From an uncultured Ectothiorhodospiraceae bacterium (GTDB taxonomy: Bacteria; Pseudomonadota; Gammaproteobacteria; Nitrococcales; Nitrococcaceae), in contig CAJXKP010000019.1 of assembly GCA_913055565.1 (NCBI GenBank), positions 1 through 51,826 on the forward strand: DNA of 51,826 bases, read 5' to 3'. The notes beneath the pieces are model-generated. The model did no database searches. It saw only the letters and a list, made by a program, of their open reading frames with translations, and was not told the origin of the DNA. Below, piece after piece: positions 10,073 through 19,519 of this stretch. The position numbers and the translations under genes were made by a program. How positions within the stretch are numbered: the first letter of the stretch is position 1; each line of letters opens with the position of its first letter.

Positions 10073-10561
10073 TTAACCGCCGCTAGCGCCGTCGCTGGCG
10101 ATCTGACTCTGCTGGTAGTTAGCCAGGCCCACTCGCTCAATCAGACCGAGTTGGGTTTCGAGCCAGTCGATATGGCTCTCTTCGTCCTGAAGGATACGGT
10201 GGAACAGATCGCGCGAGGGGTAATCGCTCACCGATTCGCAATACTGAATCGCCTCGCGGTAGAGGGAAGCACCCTCGTACTCGCCGTCCAGATCGGCCTG
10301 CAGGACCTCTCGGACATCCTCGCCGATGCGTAGTCGATCGATGTCCTGCAGGTTGGGCAGCCCCTCAAGGAACAGCACCCGCTGGATGAACCAGTCGGCG
10401 TGGTGCATCTCCTCGATGGACTCGTTGTACTCCGTCTTCCCCAGCGCCGTTAGACCCCAGTCCTCCAGCATACGCGCGTGCAGGAAGTACTGATTGATCG
10501 CCGTTAGCTCCTTTTTGAGCGCGGCATTGAGATACTCGATGACCTTGGGATCACCCTTCAT
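10073..10561 (-). CDS. bfr: bacterioferritin
   Basis: Iron-storage protein of 162 residues that forms a 24-subunit shell oxidising and storing Fe(II). The ferroxidase ligands of E. coli Bfr are visible: E18 ([11 protein letters not shown]), E51/H54 in IEEMHHAD, a Glu at the E94 position, and E127/H130 in DEESHIDW. The heme-ligand methionine (M52 in IEEM) is kept, so this is a heme-binding Bfr. The start at 10561 ([12 protein letters not shown]) matches the family N-terminus; an upstream in-frame ATG (10612) adds unrelated residues. It lies 105 bp downstream of bfd on the same strand. Confidence 0.97.
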   Translation of the reverse strand: MKGDPKVIEYLNAALKKELTAINQYFLHARMLEDWGLTALGKTEYNESIEEMHHADWFIQRVLFLEGLPNLQDIDRLRIGEDVREVLQADLDGEYEGASLYREAIQYCESVSDYPSRDLFHRILQDEESHIDWLETQLGLIERVGLANYQQSQIASDGASGG

Positions 10562-10666
10562 GGACCGTCTCCCGCTTTGAATGCTGCCCGCACAGTCTAT
10601 CCAAAAGACCACTAAACCAACAGCGAGTCGCGGCTGTGTATCGGCAGAGGCTGGCGGCAGCGCCGC

Positions 10667-10888
10667 TTAGACGGAGGCTACCTCCCCGGGCGTTTCTGTC
10701 ACCGGGGCTTGAGACGGCTCAGCTCGCGCCATGGCTTCAGCGAGGGTACAGCGAATATCCGGCCCGCACTTGCCACAGGAATTGCACAGGTCGAACTGCT
10801 GGCGGAGCTCGCGCATGGTGCGTGCCCCGTTGTCGATGGCCGTGAGCAGCTGGCGCTTGGTGACGGCATGGCAGATGCAGATGTACAC
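10667..10888 (-). CDS. bfd: bacterioferritin-associated ferredoxin
   Basis: A 73-residue [2Fe-2S] protein that docks on bacterioferritin and passes electrons to its heme to release stored iron. Ligands C4 and C6 (MYICICHAVT) and C38 and C41 (CNSCGKCG) are present; C35 is an extra cysteine. The last 15 or so residues are a non-conserved tail. The gene precedes bfr in the same direction, the usual arrangement. Confidence 0.95.
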   Translation of the reverse strand: MYICICHAVTKRQLLTAIDNGARTMRELRQQFDLCNSCGKCGPDIRCTLAEAMARAEPSQAPVTETPGEVASV

Positions 10889-10956
10889 GGGCTAGCTCCT
10901 GTCGCTGACCCTGTGAGCGTAGCCAGCATCATCGACCATGTCAATGCGAATCATAC

Positions 10957-13224
10957 CTATTTCCCAGCGCGAATGAGACTGCCCAAACCACGCGCCTCCA
11001 GCGCCGAGGCCACCAAGGCCCGTATCTCCTCGGGGTACTCCATGGATAACGCACGTTCCAGCAGGTCACGCGTCTCGGCGTAGGTAAAACTACGAATCGC
11101 CCACTTGACCCGGAGCAGTCCGGAGCTGCTCATCGAAAGCCCCTCCATGCCCATGGCGAACAGGAGTAGAGCCGTCCCCGGATCGGCCGCCATGCTGCCG
11201 CAGACCTTGATCGGCGTGCCGGTACGCTGACCGCTCTCGGCGACCTCGTTAACGGCACGCAGCACGGCGGGATGCAGATCATCGTAGAGGGCAGCCACGC
11301 GACTGTTATTGCGGTCAACGGCGAGCAGGTACTGCGCGAGATCATTGCTGCCGATGGACAAGAAATCGAGCCGATAGGCCAGGCTCTCGGCCTGGTACAC
11401 CGCTGCCGGCACCTCCACCATGGCGCCAACCCGGGGCCAAACAATGGTGAGGCCGTCGGCCCGCAGCTCGGTAAAGGCCCGCTCCAGCAGCCGCTGGGCC
11501 TGTTCCACTTCTTCCAGCCGACTGACCATAGGGAACATGATCGCCAGATTGTCGTAGCCCTCGGAGGCGCGCAGCATGGCACGCATCTGGGTAAGGAAGA
11601 TCTCCGGGTGATCCAGGGTCATGCGGATGCCGCGCCAGCCCAGGAACGGGTTCTCATCCTTGATGGCGAAATAGGGCAGCATTTTATCGCCACCGACATC
11701 GAGAGTACGCAAGGTTACCGGCTTAGGCGCAAAGGCAGCGAGGACTTCCCGATAGAGCGAGGCCTGGGCCTCCTCGCCAGGGAACCGATCACGCACCATG
11801 AAGGGGAACTCGGTGCGATGCAGGCCCACGCCATCACAGCCCACCGAGAGCGACGAGCTGACGTCGGAGACCAGCCCGGTGTTCACGTAGAGCCCTATCG
11901 ACTCGCCGTCGGTCGTCTCCGCGGGGAGATCCTGCAGGGCCTTGAGCTCTTCGGTAAGCTCCGCCTCCTCGCGCCGTAGACGCTCGTATTCGGCCCGGAC
12001 TTCCGGTCGCGGCTCGATGTAGACACGCCCTCGATAACCGTCGGCGATGAGCTCGCGGCCATCAAGGGCACCCACGCGCAAATCCGGCACGCCCATAACC
12101 GCGGCCGCTCCGAGCGCTCGGGCAAGGATCGCTACATGCGAGTTAGCCGAGCCACTTCCCGAGACCACCCCAACCAGACAACCCTCGGGCACCTCGGCTA
12201 GCTGCGAGGCATTAACCTCAGTGCCCACCAGCACGGTTTCCTCGGCATACGCGACCGGGTCATCGCGATCCTTGTCGAGACGATTCAACAGGCGCCGCCC
12301 CAAATCGCGGATATCGCTAGCCCGCTCGGCGAGGTAGCCGTCTTCCATGGCCTCGAACAGCCGGACCTGTTCGTCGATGGCATCACGGACCGCACCGGCC
12401 GCCCAGTTGCCCGCGCGTATCCGGGAACACACCCCCTCGCTGAGGGTGTTGCCGTCGAGGATTCGCAGATAGACATCGAAAAGGATATGCTCACTAGCGG
12501 GCAGCGTATCCACCAAGCGCTCGGCGAGCTCGGTGACATCCGCCCGCACAGCCATACGTGCCTGCTCGAAGGCATTGAGCTCAGCCTCCGTATCCACCGG
12601 GGCACGGTCGGGGATATCGGATAACTCGTTGGGGGTTGAGACCACCACGCCACGCCCGATACCTACGCCTGAGGCCCCGGGCACGCCCGATAACGGGCGA
12701 TTGGGTACCGCTCCGCTAGGGGTCCGCATGGCCTCGATACCGCCGCTTGCACGGGCATGGGCAAGCACACCAGCCAGCTGGGCACCCATGGTCACCAGGA
12801 ACGCCGCCTCCGAATCGTCGAAGCGGTGACGTGCCTGCCGCTGAACCACCAACACGCCAAGCAGTTGGCGATAGTGGATGATGGGCACCCCCATGAAGGA
12901 GTGGAAGCGCTCCTCACCGGTGGCCGGGAAGTACCGAAAGCGCGGATGGCTGTCGGCATCCTCGAGATTGACGGGTTCCTCACGCTCGGCGACCAGCCCC
13001 ACCAGGCCCTCGTCATAGGCCAGCCTGACCTGCCCCACGGCCTCGGGATTGAGGCCTTTGGTGGCCATGAGATCCAGATAATCCTCGCCCTCGCGCGCCA
13101 GGTAGATGGAGCAGACATCCGCGTCCGTTGCTTGAGCCACCCGCTCGACGATGATCCGCAGCGCCTGGGGCAAATCCTCGGCGGCATTCACGTCCTGGAC
13201 GATGCCGTGGAGTATATCGAGCAT
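10957..13224 (-). CDS. ptsP: phosphoenolpyruvate-protein phosphotransferase PtsP (EI-Ntr)
   Basis: Enzyme I of the nitrogen phosphotransferase system, 755 residues. It takes phosphate from PEP and passes it to NPr as a regulatory relay. Order: N-terminal GAF domain (about 1-160), linker, phospho-histidine domain with the active histidine in SGSGSANSHVAI, then the PEP-binding TIM barrel (SVGCDGVGLHRTEFPFM, FPMVSRLEEVEQ, GSNDLAQYLLAVDRNN, KVCGSMAADPG). It follows rppH by 4 bp, the conserved rppH-ptsP operon of gammaproteobacteria. NPr and EIIA-Ntr genes are not in the window. Confidence 0.95.
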   Translation of the reverse strand: MLDILHGIVQDVNAAEDLPQALRIIVERVAQATDADVCSIYLAREGEDYLDLMATKGLNPEAVGQVRLAYDEGLVGLVAEREEPVNLEDADSHPRFRYFPATGEERFHSFMGVPIIHYRQLLGVLVVQRQARHRFDDSEAAFLVTMGAQLAGVLAHARASGGIEAMRTPSGAVPNRPLSGVPGASGVGIGRGVVVSTPNELSDIPDRAPVDTEAELNAFEQARMAVRADVTELAERLVDTLPASEHILFDVYLRILDGNTLSEGVCSRIRAGNWAAGAVRDAIDEQVRLFEAMEDGYLAERASDIRDLGRRLLNRLDKDRDDPVAYAEETVLVGTEVNASQLAEVPEGCLVGVVSGSGSANSHVAILARALGAAAVMGVPDLRVGALDGRELIADGYRGRVYIEPRPEVRAEYERLRREEAELTEELKALQDLPAETTDGESIGLYVNTGLVSDVSSSLSVGCDGVGLHRTEFPFMVRDRFPGEEAQASLYREVLAAFAPKPVTLRTLDVGGDKMLPYFAIKDENPFLGWRGIRMTLDHPEIFLTQMRAMLRASEGYDNLAIMFPMVSRLEEVEQAQRLLERAFTELRADGLTIVWPRVGAMVEVPAAVYQAESLAYRLDFLSIGSNDLAQYLLAVDRNNSRVAALYDDLHPAVLRAVNEVAESGQRTGTPIKVCGSMAADPGTALLLFAMGMEGLSMSSSGLLRVKWAIRSFTYAETRDLLERALSMEYPEEIRALVASALEARGLGSLIRAGK

Positions 13225-13228
13225 ACGG

Positions 13229-13753
13229 CTAGCCTCGGTGACCGGCGGTACGGGGGCCAGCGCCTCGCGCCGGGTCGTGGCCCGGTACCAACAGGGGGGC
13301 TAGCTGGCGAAGCGCGCGCTCATAGACACGTCGCTTGAAGAAGACCACTTGGCGAGGCGCCTCGCGATAGTCCAGCCACATCCATTGGTCGAACTCCGGC
13401 TTAGCATCCCGATCCAAGCGAATGCGGTTTTCGTTGCTGATCAGCCTTAGCAAGAACCAGACCTGCTTTTGCCCAACGCAGACGGGGCTGTCTTGGCGGC
13501 GAATGAGATGACGCGGCAGCCGGTACCGTAGCCAACCCTGGGTACGGCCCAACAGCGCAACGTCCGCAGGACGCAGACCAACCTCCTCGGCCAACTCGCG
13601 GTAGAGGGCACCTTCGGGGGCCTCGCCTTCCTGGATTCCGCCTTGCGGGAATTGCCACCCCCGCCGCCCTCGGCGCCGGGCCCAGAGCACGCGATCGTCG
13701 GCATTGGCGACCACAATGGCTACATTCGGCCTAAACCCCTGAGAATCAATCAC
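13229..13753 (-). CDS. rppH: RNA pyrophosphohydrolase
   Basis: Nudix hydrolase of 174 residues that removes pyrophosphate from the 5' triphosphate end of mRNA and so starts 5'-end-dependent decay. The Nudix box is complete: [22 protein letters not shown]. The N-terminus ([15 protein letters not shown]) and the WQFPQGG motif are specific to RppH. It is the first gene of rppH-ptsP and divergent from the HAD hydrolase gene across a 95-bp gap. Confidence 0.96.
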   Translation of the reverse strand: MIDSQGFRPNVAIVVANADDRVLWARRRGRRGWQFPQGGIQEGEAPEGALYRELAEEVGLRPADVALLGRTQGWLRYRLPRHLIRRQDSPVCVGQKQVWFLLRLISNENRIRLDRDAKPEFDQWMWLDYREAPRQVVFFKRRVYERALRQLAPLLVPGHDPARGAGPRTAGHRG

Positions 13754-13848
13754 TTAATAGCCCAATTGCGCGCTTCTGTATAGCTGGTATTCTTCCACAT
13801 CCGCAGATTGGGCGGCAACTCGCCCCATGGCAGCCGCGAGACAAAACG

Positions 13849-14532
13849 GTGACACTAGCGCTTTTCGACCTCGACAACACGCTTCTAGCGGGCGACAGCG
13901 ATCACCTCTGGGGGGAATTCCTCGAGACCAGGGGCATCGTCGACGCGGCTGAACATCGCGCCCTTAACGAACGTTACCACCGCGATTATCAGCGCGGCGA
14001 ACTCGATATCGATGCCTTCTTGCGATTCGCCCTTGCACCACTCGCGGACAACGATCCAGCCGACCTGGAGCGCTGGCGCAGCGAATTCTTACGGGACTGG
14101 CTCGAACCGATCATCGCACCAGCCGCACTCGACCTCATCGCCCACCACCGAGAACAGGGGCACACCCTAGTAACCATCACCGCAACGAACCGATTCATCA
14201 CCGAGCCCATCGTCGCGCGTCTCGGTATTCCCAACCTTCTCGCCACAGAGCCCGAGCGGCGTGATGGGCGATTCACCGGGCGCCACGTCGGCACCCCGAC
14301 CTTCCGCGAAGGCAAGATCACGGCGCTGGAGCGCTGGCGTGAGATCCACGGCGGGACCATGGCCGGCAGCTGGTTCTATAGCGACTCCATCAACGACCTG
14401 CCGCTGCTGCGCCAGGTAGCCAACCCCGTCGTCGTCGACCCCGATCCGGAGCTCGCTGCCACCGCTCGCCGCGCGGACTGGCGCGCCATCACCCTGCGAG
14501 CGGCCGAGCACCCCGTCGCCTTGAGCGACTGA
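13849..14532 (+). CDS. HAD superfamily phosphatase, subfamily IB (SerB-like)
   Basis: Cytoplasmic phosphatase of 227 residues. Motif I is FDLDNT (D7 nucleophile, D9), the helical cap follows at about residues 15-90, motif II is TITATN, and motif III/IV is YSDSINDLPLL. This pattern matches the HAD-IB family annotated as HAD-IB phosphatase or phosphoserine-phosphatase-like. A true SerB has an ACT-like N-terminus or different cap residues, so the substrate is unknown. The GTG at 13849 is the only sensible start; an ATG just upstream is out of frame. It is divergent from rppH. Confidence 0.88.
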   Translation: MTLALFDLDNTLLAGDSDHLWGEFLETRGIVDAAEHRALNERYHRDYQRGELDIDAFLRFALAPLADNDPADLERWRSEFLRDWLEPIIAPAALDLIAHHREQGHTLVTITATNRFITEPIVARLGIPNLLATEPERRDGRFTGRHVGTPTFREGKITALERWREIHGGTMAGSWFYSDSINDLPLLRQVANPVVVDPDPELAATARRADWRAITLRAAEHPVALSD

Positions 14533-14539
14533 GACGGCC

Positions 14540-14986
14540 TCACGCCTCGCCGCGCAGCCGTTCGTCCAGTCGATCAAAGAACCGATCCATTAACCGCATC
14601 GCGACCCGGTTGATGACGCTTTGTCCCATCCGGGCTACGCGACCGGTCACCGTCACGGCGACGCGGTAGGCGATACGCGAGCCGCTGCCAGCCTCATGGA
14701 TCTGGACGTAGGTACGCCCCTCGGCCTGACCAAAGGCACGCCCGGAGGCCGCGAACGCAAGCGTGTACTGGCTTGGCGGTTCGGGATCGACGATGCGAAT
14801 GGTCCCCTCCACCCGTGCCTGGATGGGGCCTGCCCGGGCCCGCAGATGGGCCACGAAATAATCCGGTTGCAAACGCTCAACGGACTCACACCCGGGCGCG
14901 CAGGCGCACAGGACGTCGGGATCATTGAGTGCCTGCCACACCCGTTCCGGCGGTCGCGCTAGTGTACGGTGATGCTCGATTTCCAT
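14540..14986 (-). CDS. CoxG/SRPBCC-family protein
   Basis: A 148-residue START/SRPBCC-fold protein of the carbon monoxide dehydrogenase subunit G (CoxG, DUF1857-like) type. N-terminal features are MEIEHHRTLARPPERVWQAL and the phrase CAPGCESVERL, typical of CoxG. A hydrophobic ligand cavity is expected. The C-terminal helix (about residues 115-148) is amphipathic or basic; in CoxG this region anchors the Mo-CODH assembly to the membrane. No CO dehydrogenase genes are nearby, so it is a stand-alone member of unknown role. The start at 14986 fits the fold start; an upstream ATG at 15064 adds 26 unrelated residues. Confidence 0.8.
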   Translation of the reverse strand: MEIEHHRTLARPPERVWQALNDPDVLCACAPGCESVERLQPDYFVAHLRARAGPIQARVEGTIRIVDPEPPSQYTLAFAASGRAFGQAEGRTYVQIHEAGSGSRIAYRVAVTVTGRVARMGQSVINRVAMRLMDRFFDRLDERLRGEA

Positions 14987-15113
14987 CGCCCTGGCGTACC
15001 CTCGCTGTCGCTCGAACCTACCTGCCTGCGCTGGGAACCGCACCGATCCGCGATCCCACTCCATGGTATACTAATGTTTTACGATTCCATTAACGACGGG
15101 GAGCGACCACACC

Positions 15114-15686
15114 ATGGGTACGCGCTTGAGCCGAATCTACACCCGTACCGGTGACGAGGGCACAACCGGGCTTACCGACGGCACACGGGTAACCAAGGAC
15201 GATCTGATCATCGAGGCGATGGGCTCGGTAGATGAGCTCAACAGCGCCGTTGGCGTGGTCCTGACAGAGACCATCCCCGATAGCGTTCGTGCGCATCTCA
15301 CCCCCATCCAACACCGTTTGTTTGATGCCGGCGGTGAGCTCAGCATGCCCGGAACGGCGATGATCCAGCGCCAGGATGTCGATGACCTCGAGGCCGCGCT
15401 GGACGAGCTCAACGAGGGTCTGCCGCCATTGCAGAACTTCGTCATGCCGGGCGGAACCTCGGCGGCCGCCCATGCGCACATGGCCCGAGCCATCTGTAGG
15501 CGCGCCGAGCGCGACACCGTGGCGTTGCACCGCCATGGTCCCGCCCTCAACAGCCATACACTGCACTTCCTCAACCGCCTCTCCGATCTACTATTCGTCA
15601 TCTGCCGGCAGTTGGCGCGCGTTGATGGTGGCGAGGAGGTTCAATGGGCACCGCGCCAGCGGCCGTCGTCACGCGCGGAGGACTGA
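15114..15686 (+). CDS. pduO: cob(I)alamin adenosyltransferase, PduO type
   Basis: ATP:corrinoid adenosyltransferase of 190 residues that makes adenosylcobalamin from cob(I)alamin and ATP. The N-terminal ATP site IYTRTGDEGTTGLTDG, the EAMGSVDELNSAVG segment, and the C-terminal RAICRRAERD and LNRLSDLLFV blocks are characteristic. It is divergent from the CoxG-like gene. A TATACT box at about 15067-15072 could be its -10. The protein implies use of B12; no other cobalamin genes are in the window. Confidence 0.94.
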   Translation: MGTRLSRIYTRTGDEGTTGLTDGTRVTKDDLIIEAMGSVDELNSAVGVVLTETIPDSVRAHLTPIQHRLFDAGGELSMPGTAMIQRQDVDDLEAALDELNEGLPPLQNFVMPGGTSAAAHAHMARAICRRAERDTVALHRHGPALNSHTLHFLNRLSDLLFVICRQLARVDGGEEVQWAPRQRPSSRAED

Positions 15687-15741
15687 TTACGGCGCCCGCG
15701 GCCATTACGGTCGACGAGTACGAGGCGCCCAGCGGCGATCG

Positions 15742-16119
15742 CTAGCCCTGAGCCGCGACGACGAAGAGCATGACCACGGTTGCGACTCCGAGTAGCCAGA
15801 TGATGCTACGCAATCGGGAATAGTCCGTAACATAGGCGATGCCGTAGGCCAGCCTCAGCAGTACGAAGGCGACGGCGAGGCCGTCGATACGGGTCTGCGG
15901 TGCACCGACTTGTTGCGCAATAATCACGCCGGCAGCGAAGGGCGGGAAGGCTTCAAAGCTATTCAGCTGCGCGGCGTGAGCACGCTGACGCCAACCACTT
16001 AGATCGGCCAGCCAACGGCGCGGCCTGGCATTATCAAAATCGAGGCGTGACTTGGCCAAGCCCGTAAAGGCATAGGGCATCAACGCCGCGATCAGAACGC
16101 ACCAGTTAGCAATGGCCAT
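15742..16119 (-). CDS. MAPEG family membrane protein
   Basis: A 125-residue integral membrane protein with about four helices. The segment RRWLADLSGWRQRAHAAQLNSFEAFPPFAAGVI contains the Q/N-S-x-E-x-F pattern of MAPEG (membrane-associated eicosanoid/glutathione metabolism) proteins. The bacterial substrate is unknown. The start at 16119 is preceded by AAGGAG about 6 nt upstream; the frame is open further upstream but overlaps purD. It follows purD by 11 bp and is probably the last gene of the purH-purD transcript. Confidence 0.87.
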   Translation of the reverse strand: MAIANWCVLIAALMPYAFTGLAKSRLDFDNARPRRWLADLSGWRQRAHAAQLNSFEAFPPFAAGVIIAQQVGAPQTRIDGLAVAFVLLRLAYGIAYVTDYSRLRSIIWLLGVATVVMLFVVAAQG

Positions 16120-16130
16120 TGAGGCTCCTT

Positions 16131-17417
16131 TTAGCCGCTGCGCTCGAGCGCGCGATGACCAATATCGCGCCGGCAGAACGCCCCGCTCCAACCGATGTTG
16201 TCGACCAAGTCATAGGCCCGGGCCTGAGCCTGCTGTATCGAGTCCCCGAGCGAGCAGACACACAACACGCGCCCGCCAGCGGTTACCACCTGGTCATGGC
16301 TGTCCAGCGCCGTCCCGGCGTGAAAGACCTTGCGATCCGTAAGCTCGCCATCGGGCAGACCGCGAATGACATCGCCCTTGCCGTAGCGCCCGGGGTAACC
16401 CGAGGCGGCCATAACAACACCCAAGCTCGGGCGAGGGTCCCACTCAATCCGCGCCTCACCGAGACGCCCCTGGGTCGCCTCCAGGCATAGTGAGGCGAGG
16501 TCGGAGCGCAGTCGCATTAGAACGGGCTGGGCCTCCGGATCGCCGAGACGCACGTTGAACTCCAGAACACGCGGTACGCCATCGGCCCCCACCATTAAGC
16601 CGGCATACAGGAAGCCGCGGAACGCTCGGCCCTCAGCGGCCAGGCCAGCAACGGCCGGCCGCATGATCTCATCGAGGATGCGCTGTTCCATCGCCTCGGT
16701 AACCACCGGCGCCGGCGAATAGGCGCCCATACCGCCGGTATTGGGCCCCGCATCCCCGTCATCGCGCGGCTTGTGGTCCTGACTACTGGCCAGAGGCAGC
16801 ACTCGCTCGCCATCAACCAGGGCGATATAACTCACCTCCTCACCCGGCAGACACTGCTCGATGACGACACGCTCGCCGGCGCCGCCGAGAACGCCCCCGG
16901 CGAGCATCGACTCGACGGCAACCATGGCCTCATCCAGTGTCTGGGCCACCGTGACCCCTTTACCGGAGGCCAGGCCGTCGGCCTTGACCACCACCGGCGC
17001 CCCGACCTCACGCAGATAGGCCTGCGCCTCCTCAAGCACATCGAAGCTGGCATACGCCGCGGTAGGGATGCCGTGACGCGCCAAAAAACCCTTGGCGTAG
17101 GCCTTCGAGCCCTCCAGCTCCGCCGCCCGGCGATTCGGCCCCAAGCAGGGAAGTCCCGCGCTCTCGAAGGCATCCACGATGCCAGCGACCAGAGGCGCCT
17201 CCGGCCCCACGACCGTAAGGCCAATCCCGGCATGACGTGCGAAATCCACAAGCGCGGTAATGTCCTCCGCGCCGATAGCCACATTCTGCACCCCGGGCTC
17301 GCGCTGAGTACCCGCATTACCCGGGGCAACATAGACGTTGGCCGTCCCTGCCGCGCCGGCCATATGCCATGCCAGTGCGTGCTCGCGGCCACCGCCTCCG
17401 ATAACCAATACATCCAT
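16131..17417 (-). CDS. purD: phosphoribosylamine-glycine ligase (GAR synthetase)
   Basis: ATP-grasp ligase of 428 residues that joins phosphoribosylamine and glycine, step 2 of purine synthesis. The N-terminal Rossmann motif VLVIGGGGREHALAW, the ATP-grasp segment VVKADGLASGKGV, and FLYAGLMVGADGVPRVLEFNVRLGDPE with metal ligands are all present. Length is normal. It lies 20 bp downstream of purH on the same strand, the standard purH-purD pair. Confidence 0.97.
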   Translation of the reverse strand: MDVLVIGGGGREHALAWHMAGAAGTANVYVAPGNAGTQREPGVQNVAIGAEDITALVDFARHAGIGLTVVGPEAPLVAGIVDAFESAGLPCLGPNRRAAELEGSKAYAKGFLARHGIPTAAYASFDVLEEAQAYLREVGAPVVVKADGLASGKGVTVAQTLDEAMVAVESMLAGGVLGGAGERVVIEQCLPGEEVSYIALVDGERVLPLASSQDHKPRDDGDAGPNTGGMGAYSPAPVVTEAMEQRILDEIMRPAVAGLAAEGRAFRGFLYAGLMVGADGVPRVLEFNVRLGDPEAQPVLMRLRSDLASLCLEATQGRLGEARIEWDPRPSLGVVMAASGYPGRYGKGDVIRGLPDGELTDRKVFHAGTALDSHDQVVTAGGRVLCVCSLGDSIQQAQARAYDLVDNIGWSGAFCRRDIGHRALERSG

Positions 17418-17437
17418 AACCAGACCCGTCCCGCGCG

Positions 17438-19024
17438 CTAGTGGCGGAAGTGGCGCATGCCCGTGAAGAGCATGGCAATATCGTGCTCATCGGCGGCGCC
17501 GATCACCTCCTCGTCCCGCTTTGAGCCACCCGGTTGGATAATCGCGCTCACCCCGGCCTCGGCGGCCTGGTCCACACCATCACGGAACGGGAAGAAGGCG
17601 TCCGAGGCCAGCGCCGCCCCCTGTAGCTCGAGACCCGCATCCGCGGCCTTGCGTACGCCGATTCGGGCACTATCGACGCGACTCATCTGGCCCGCACCAA
17701 CGCCCAGCGTGGCACCCTGGTGCCCATAGACGATGGCATTGGACTTAACGTACTTGGCCACACGCCAGAGGAAGATAAGATCCCGCTGCTGGGTGGCCGA
17801 GGGCGAGCGACGCGTGACACAACGCAGACCGAGCTCGTTATCCCAGAGGGGGCCGTCGGCATCCTGGACCAGCAGTCCCCCGCGAACCCGTTTGACGTCC
17901 TGGCCGACATCACTATGCGCTGGATCGAGCTCGCCGCAGGCGAGCAGGCGGACATTCTGCTTGCGGGCCACAACGGCGCGCGCCTCATCATCAATGGCCG
18001 GGGCGATGATGACCTCAACGAATTGGCGATCCACGATCGCGCCCGCGGTCGCGGCATCCAGCTCCCGATTAAGGGCGATGATGCCGCCGAACGCCGATGT
18101 GGGATCTGTGGCGAAGGCCTTGTCGTAGGCCTGCCGCAACGAGTCCGCCACGGCTACCCCACACGGGTTCGCATGCTTAACGATGACGCATGCCGGCTCC
18201 TCGAAGCCGCGCACGCATTCCAGCGCGGCATCGGTATCGGCGATATTATTAAAGGACAGCGCCTTGCCCTGAAGCTGATCCGCCGTCGCCACACACGCGG
18301 CGTCAATCGTGCGTTGCCGGTAGAAGGCAGCGCCCTGATGGGGGTTCTCGCCGTAGCGCATATCCTGCGCCTTAACCAATTGCTCGCTGTAAGTCGCCGG
18401 AAAGCCGTTGCCCACCGCTTCCTGCTCAAGACCGCCGAGGTATTTGGCAATAGCCGCATCGTAGCGGGCGGTGTGCTCAAAGGCACGAACCGCGAGCCGA
18501 AAGCGCAGTGAGCTGCTTAGACCACCCCGTTCGTCGAGGTCAGCGAGGACCGGCGCGTAGTCCGCGGGATCGGTGACCACGCCGACACTGGCGTAATTCT
18601 TGGCGCCGGCACGCAACATAGCCGGGCCGCCGATATCGATGTTCTCGACAGCCGCATCAAGCGAGCAATCAGGGCGAGCGATGGTTTGCTCGAACGCATA
18701 GAGATTGACGACCAGCAGATCGATGGGCGCGATACCCTGATCGGTCATAGCCGCCTCATCCTCGCCGCGTCGCGCCAGCAAGCCACCATGCACCCTGGGG
18801 TGCAGGGTCTTGACCCGGCCGCCCATGATCTCCGGGAAGCCGGTGTAATCAGCGATCTCGGTGACAGGGATACCCGCTTCAGCCAACTGCCGGGCAGTCC
18901 CCCCGGTCGATAGCAGCTCAACACCGCGCTCGTGGAGCGAGCGTGCGAACTCACCGATGCCGGACTTATCGGAGACACTGATCAGTGCTCGCCGCACCGG
19001 CGCATCATCACCCTTGTGTGCCAT
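17438..19024 (-). CDS. purH: bifunctional AICAR transformylase/IMP cyclohydrolase
   Basis: Performs the last two steps of IMP synthesis; 528 residues (E. coli 529). The N-terminal MGS-like cyclohydrolase domain (about 1-200) begins [18 protein letters not shown] and contains LLSTGGTA. The transformylase domain (about 205-528) contains [28 protein letters not shown] and GQMSRVDS. The ATG at 19024 has AGAGGA about 7 nt upstream. A GTG at 19060 is also open and would abut the fis stop codon exactly. Order fis-purH-purD. Confidence 0.96.
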   Translation of the reverse strand: MAHKGDDAPVRRALISVSDKSGIGEFARSLHERGVELLSTGGTARQLAEAGIPVTEIADYTGFPEIMGGRVKTLHPRVHGGLLARRGEDEAAMTDQGIAPIDLLVVNLYAFEQTIARPDCSLDAAVENIDIGGPAMLRAGAKNYASVGVVTDPADYAPVLADLDERGGLSSSLRFRLAVRAFEHTARYDAAIAKYLGGLEQEAVGNGFPATYSEQLVKAQDMRYGENPHQGAAFYRQRTIDAACVATADQLQGKALSFNNIADTDAALECVRGFEEPACVIVKHANPCGVAVADSLRQAYDKAFATDPTSAFGGIIALNRELDAATAGAIVDRQFVEVIIAPAIDDEARAVVARKQNVRLLACGELDPAHSDVGQDVKRVRGGLLVQDADGPLWDNELGLRCVTRRSPSATQQRDLIFLWRVAKYVKSNAIVYGHQGATLGVGAGQMSRVDSARIGVRKAADAGLELQGAALASDAFFPFRDGVDQAAEAGVSAIIQPGGSKRDEEVIGAADEHDIAMLFTGMRHFRH

Positions 19025-19060
19025 GGATGCGTCCTCTCGCGGGTCGTCGTCGTAACTCAC

Positions 19061-19351
19061 CTACTCTTCCAGACCGTAATGCTGCAGCTTCTTGCGCAGC
19101 GTACCGCGGTTGATTCCCAGTAGCTCCGCTGCTCGCGTCTGATTGCCGCCGCATTCGCGCATCACAACCTGGAGCAACGGGACCTCCACCTCGCGGAGGA
19201 CCATTTTGTACAGCCCCGCACACGACGTGCCGTCCAGTTGCTCGAAATAGGCATCGAGGGTGTCCCGCACGCAGGCGCGAATAGGCCCCACACCGCCCCC
19301 GGCGGCGTCGTACGCACCCGTTGAATTATGCTGTTTGCCGTCTTCCATCAC
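19061..19351 (-). CDS. fis: DNA-binding protein Fis
   Basis: Nucleoid-associated regulator of 96 residues that bends DNA and activates rRNA promoters and other genes. The C-terminal helix-turn-helix (about residues 66-94) reads GGNQTRAAELLGINRGTLRK, almost as in E. coli Fis. The N-terminal region is more variable. In enterobacteria fis follows dusB; here dusB is absent and the gene lies between a zinc-ribbon membrane protein gene and purH. The stop is 36 bp from the purH ATG. Confidence 0.95.
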   Translation of the reverse strand: MMEDGKQHNSTGAYDAAGGGVGPIRACVRDTLDAYFEQLDGTSCAGLYKMVLREVEVPLLQVVMRECGGNQTRAAELLGINRGTLRKKLQHYGLEE

Positions 19352-19519
19352 CTCACCCCGGGGATAGCCAATGCCGCCTGGATCGTATGGCCGGCCTACA
19401 ACTCGCGCCGTTGAGGCCGCCCAAGGAAAAGGCCAGGGATAATAACCGTCGTGCGCAACCGAGGAAACCGAATTCCTCGCCTCAGCCCACCAGTCCGATC
19501 ATCATGACACCAGGCTCGC

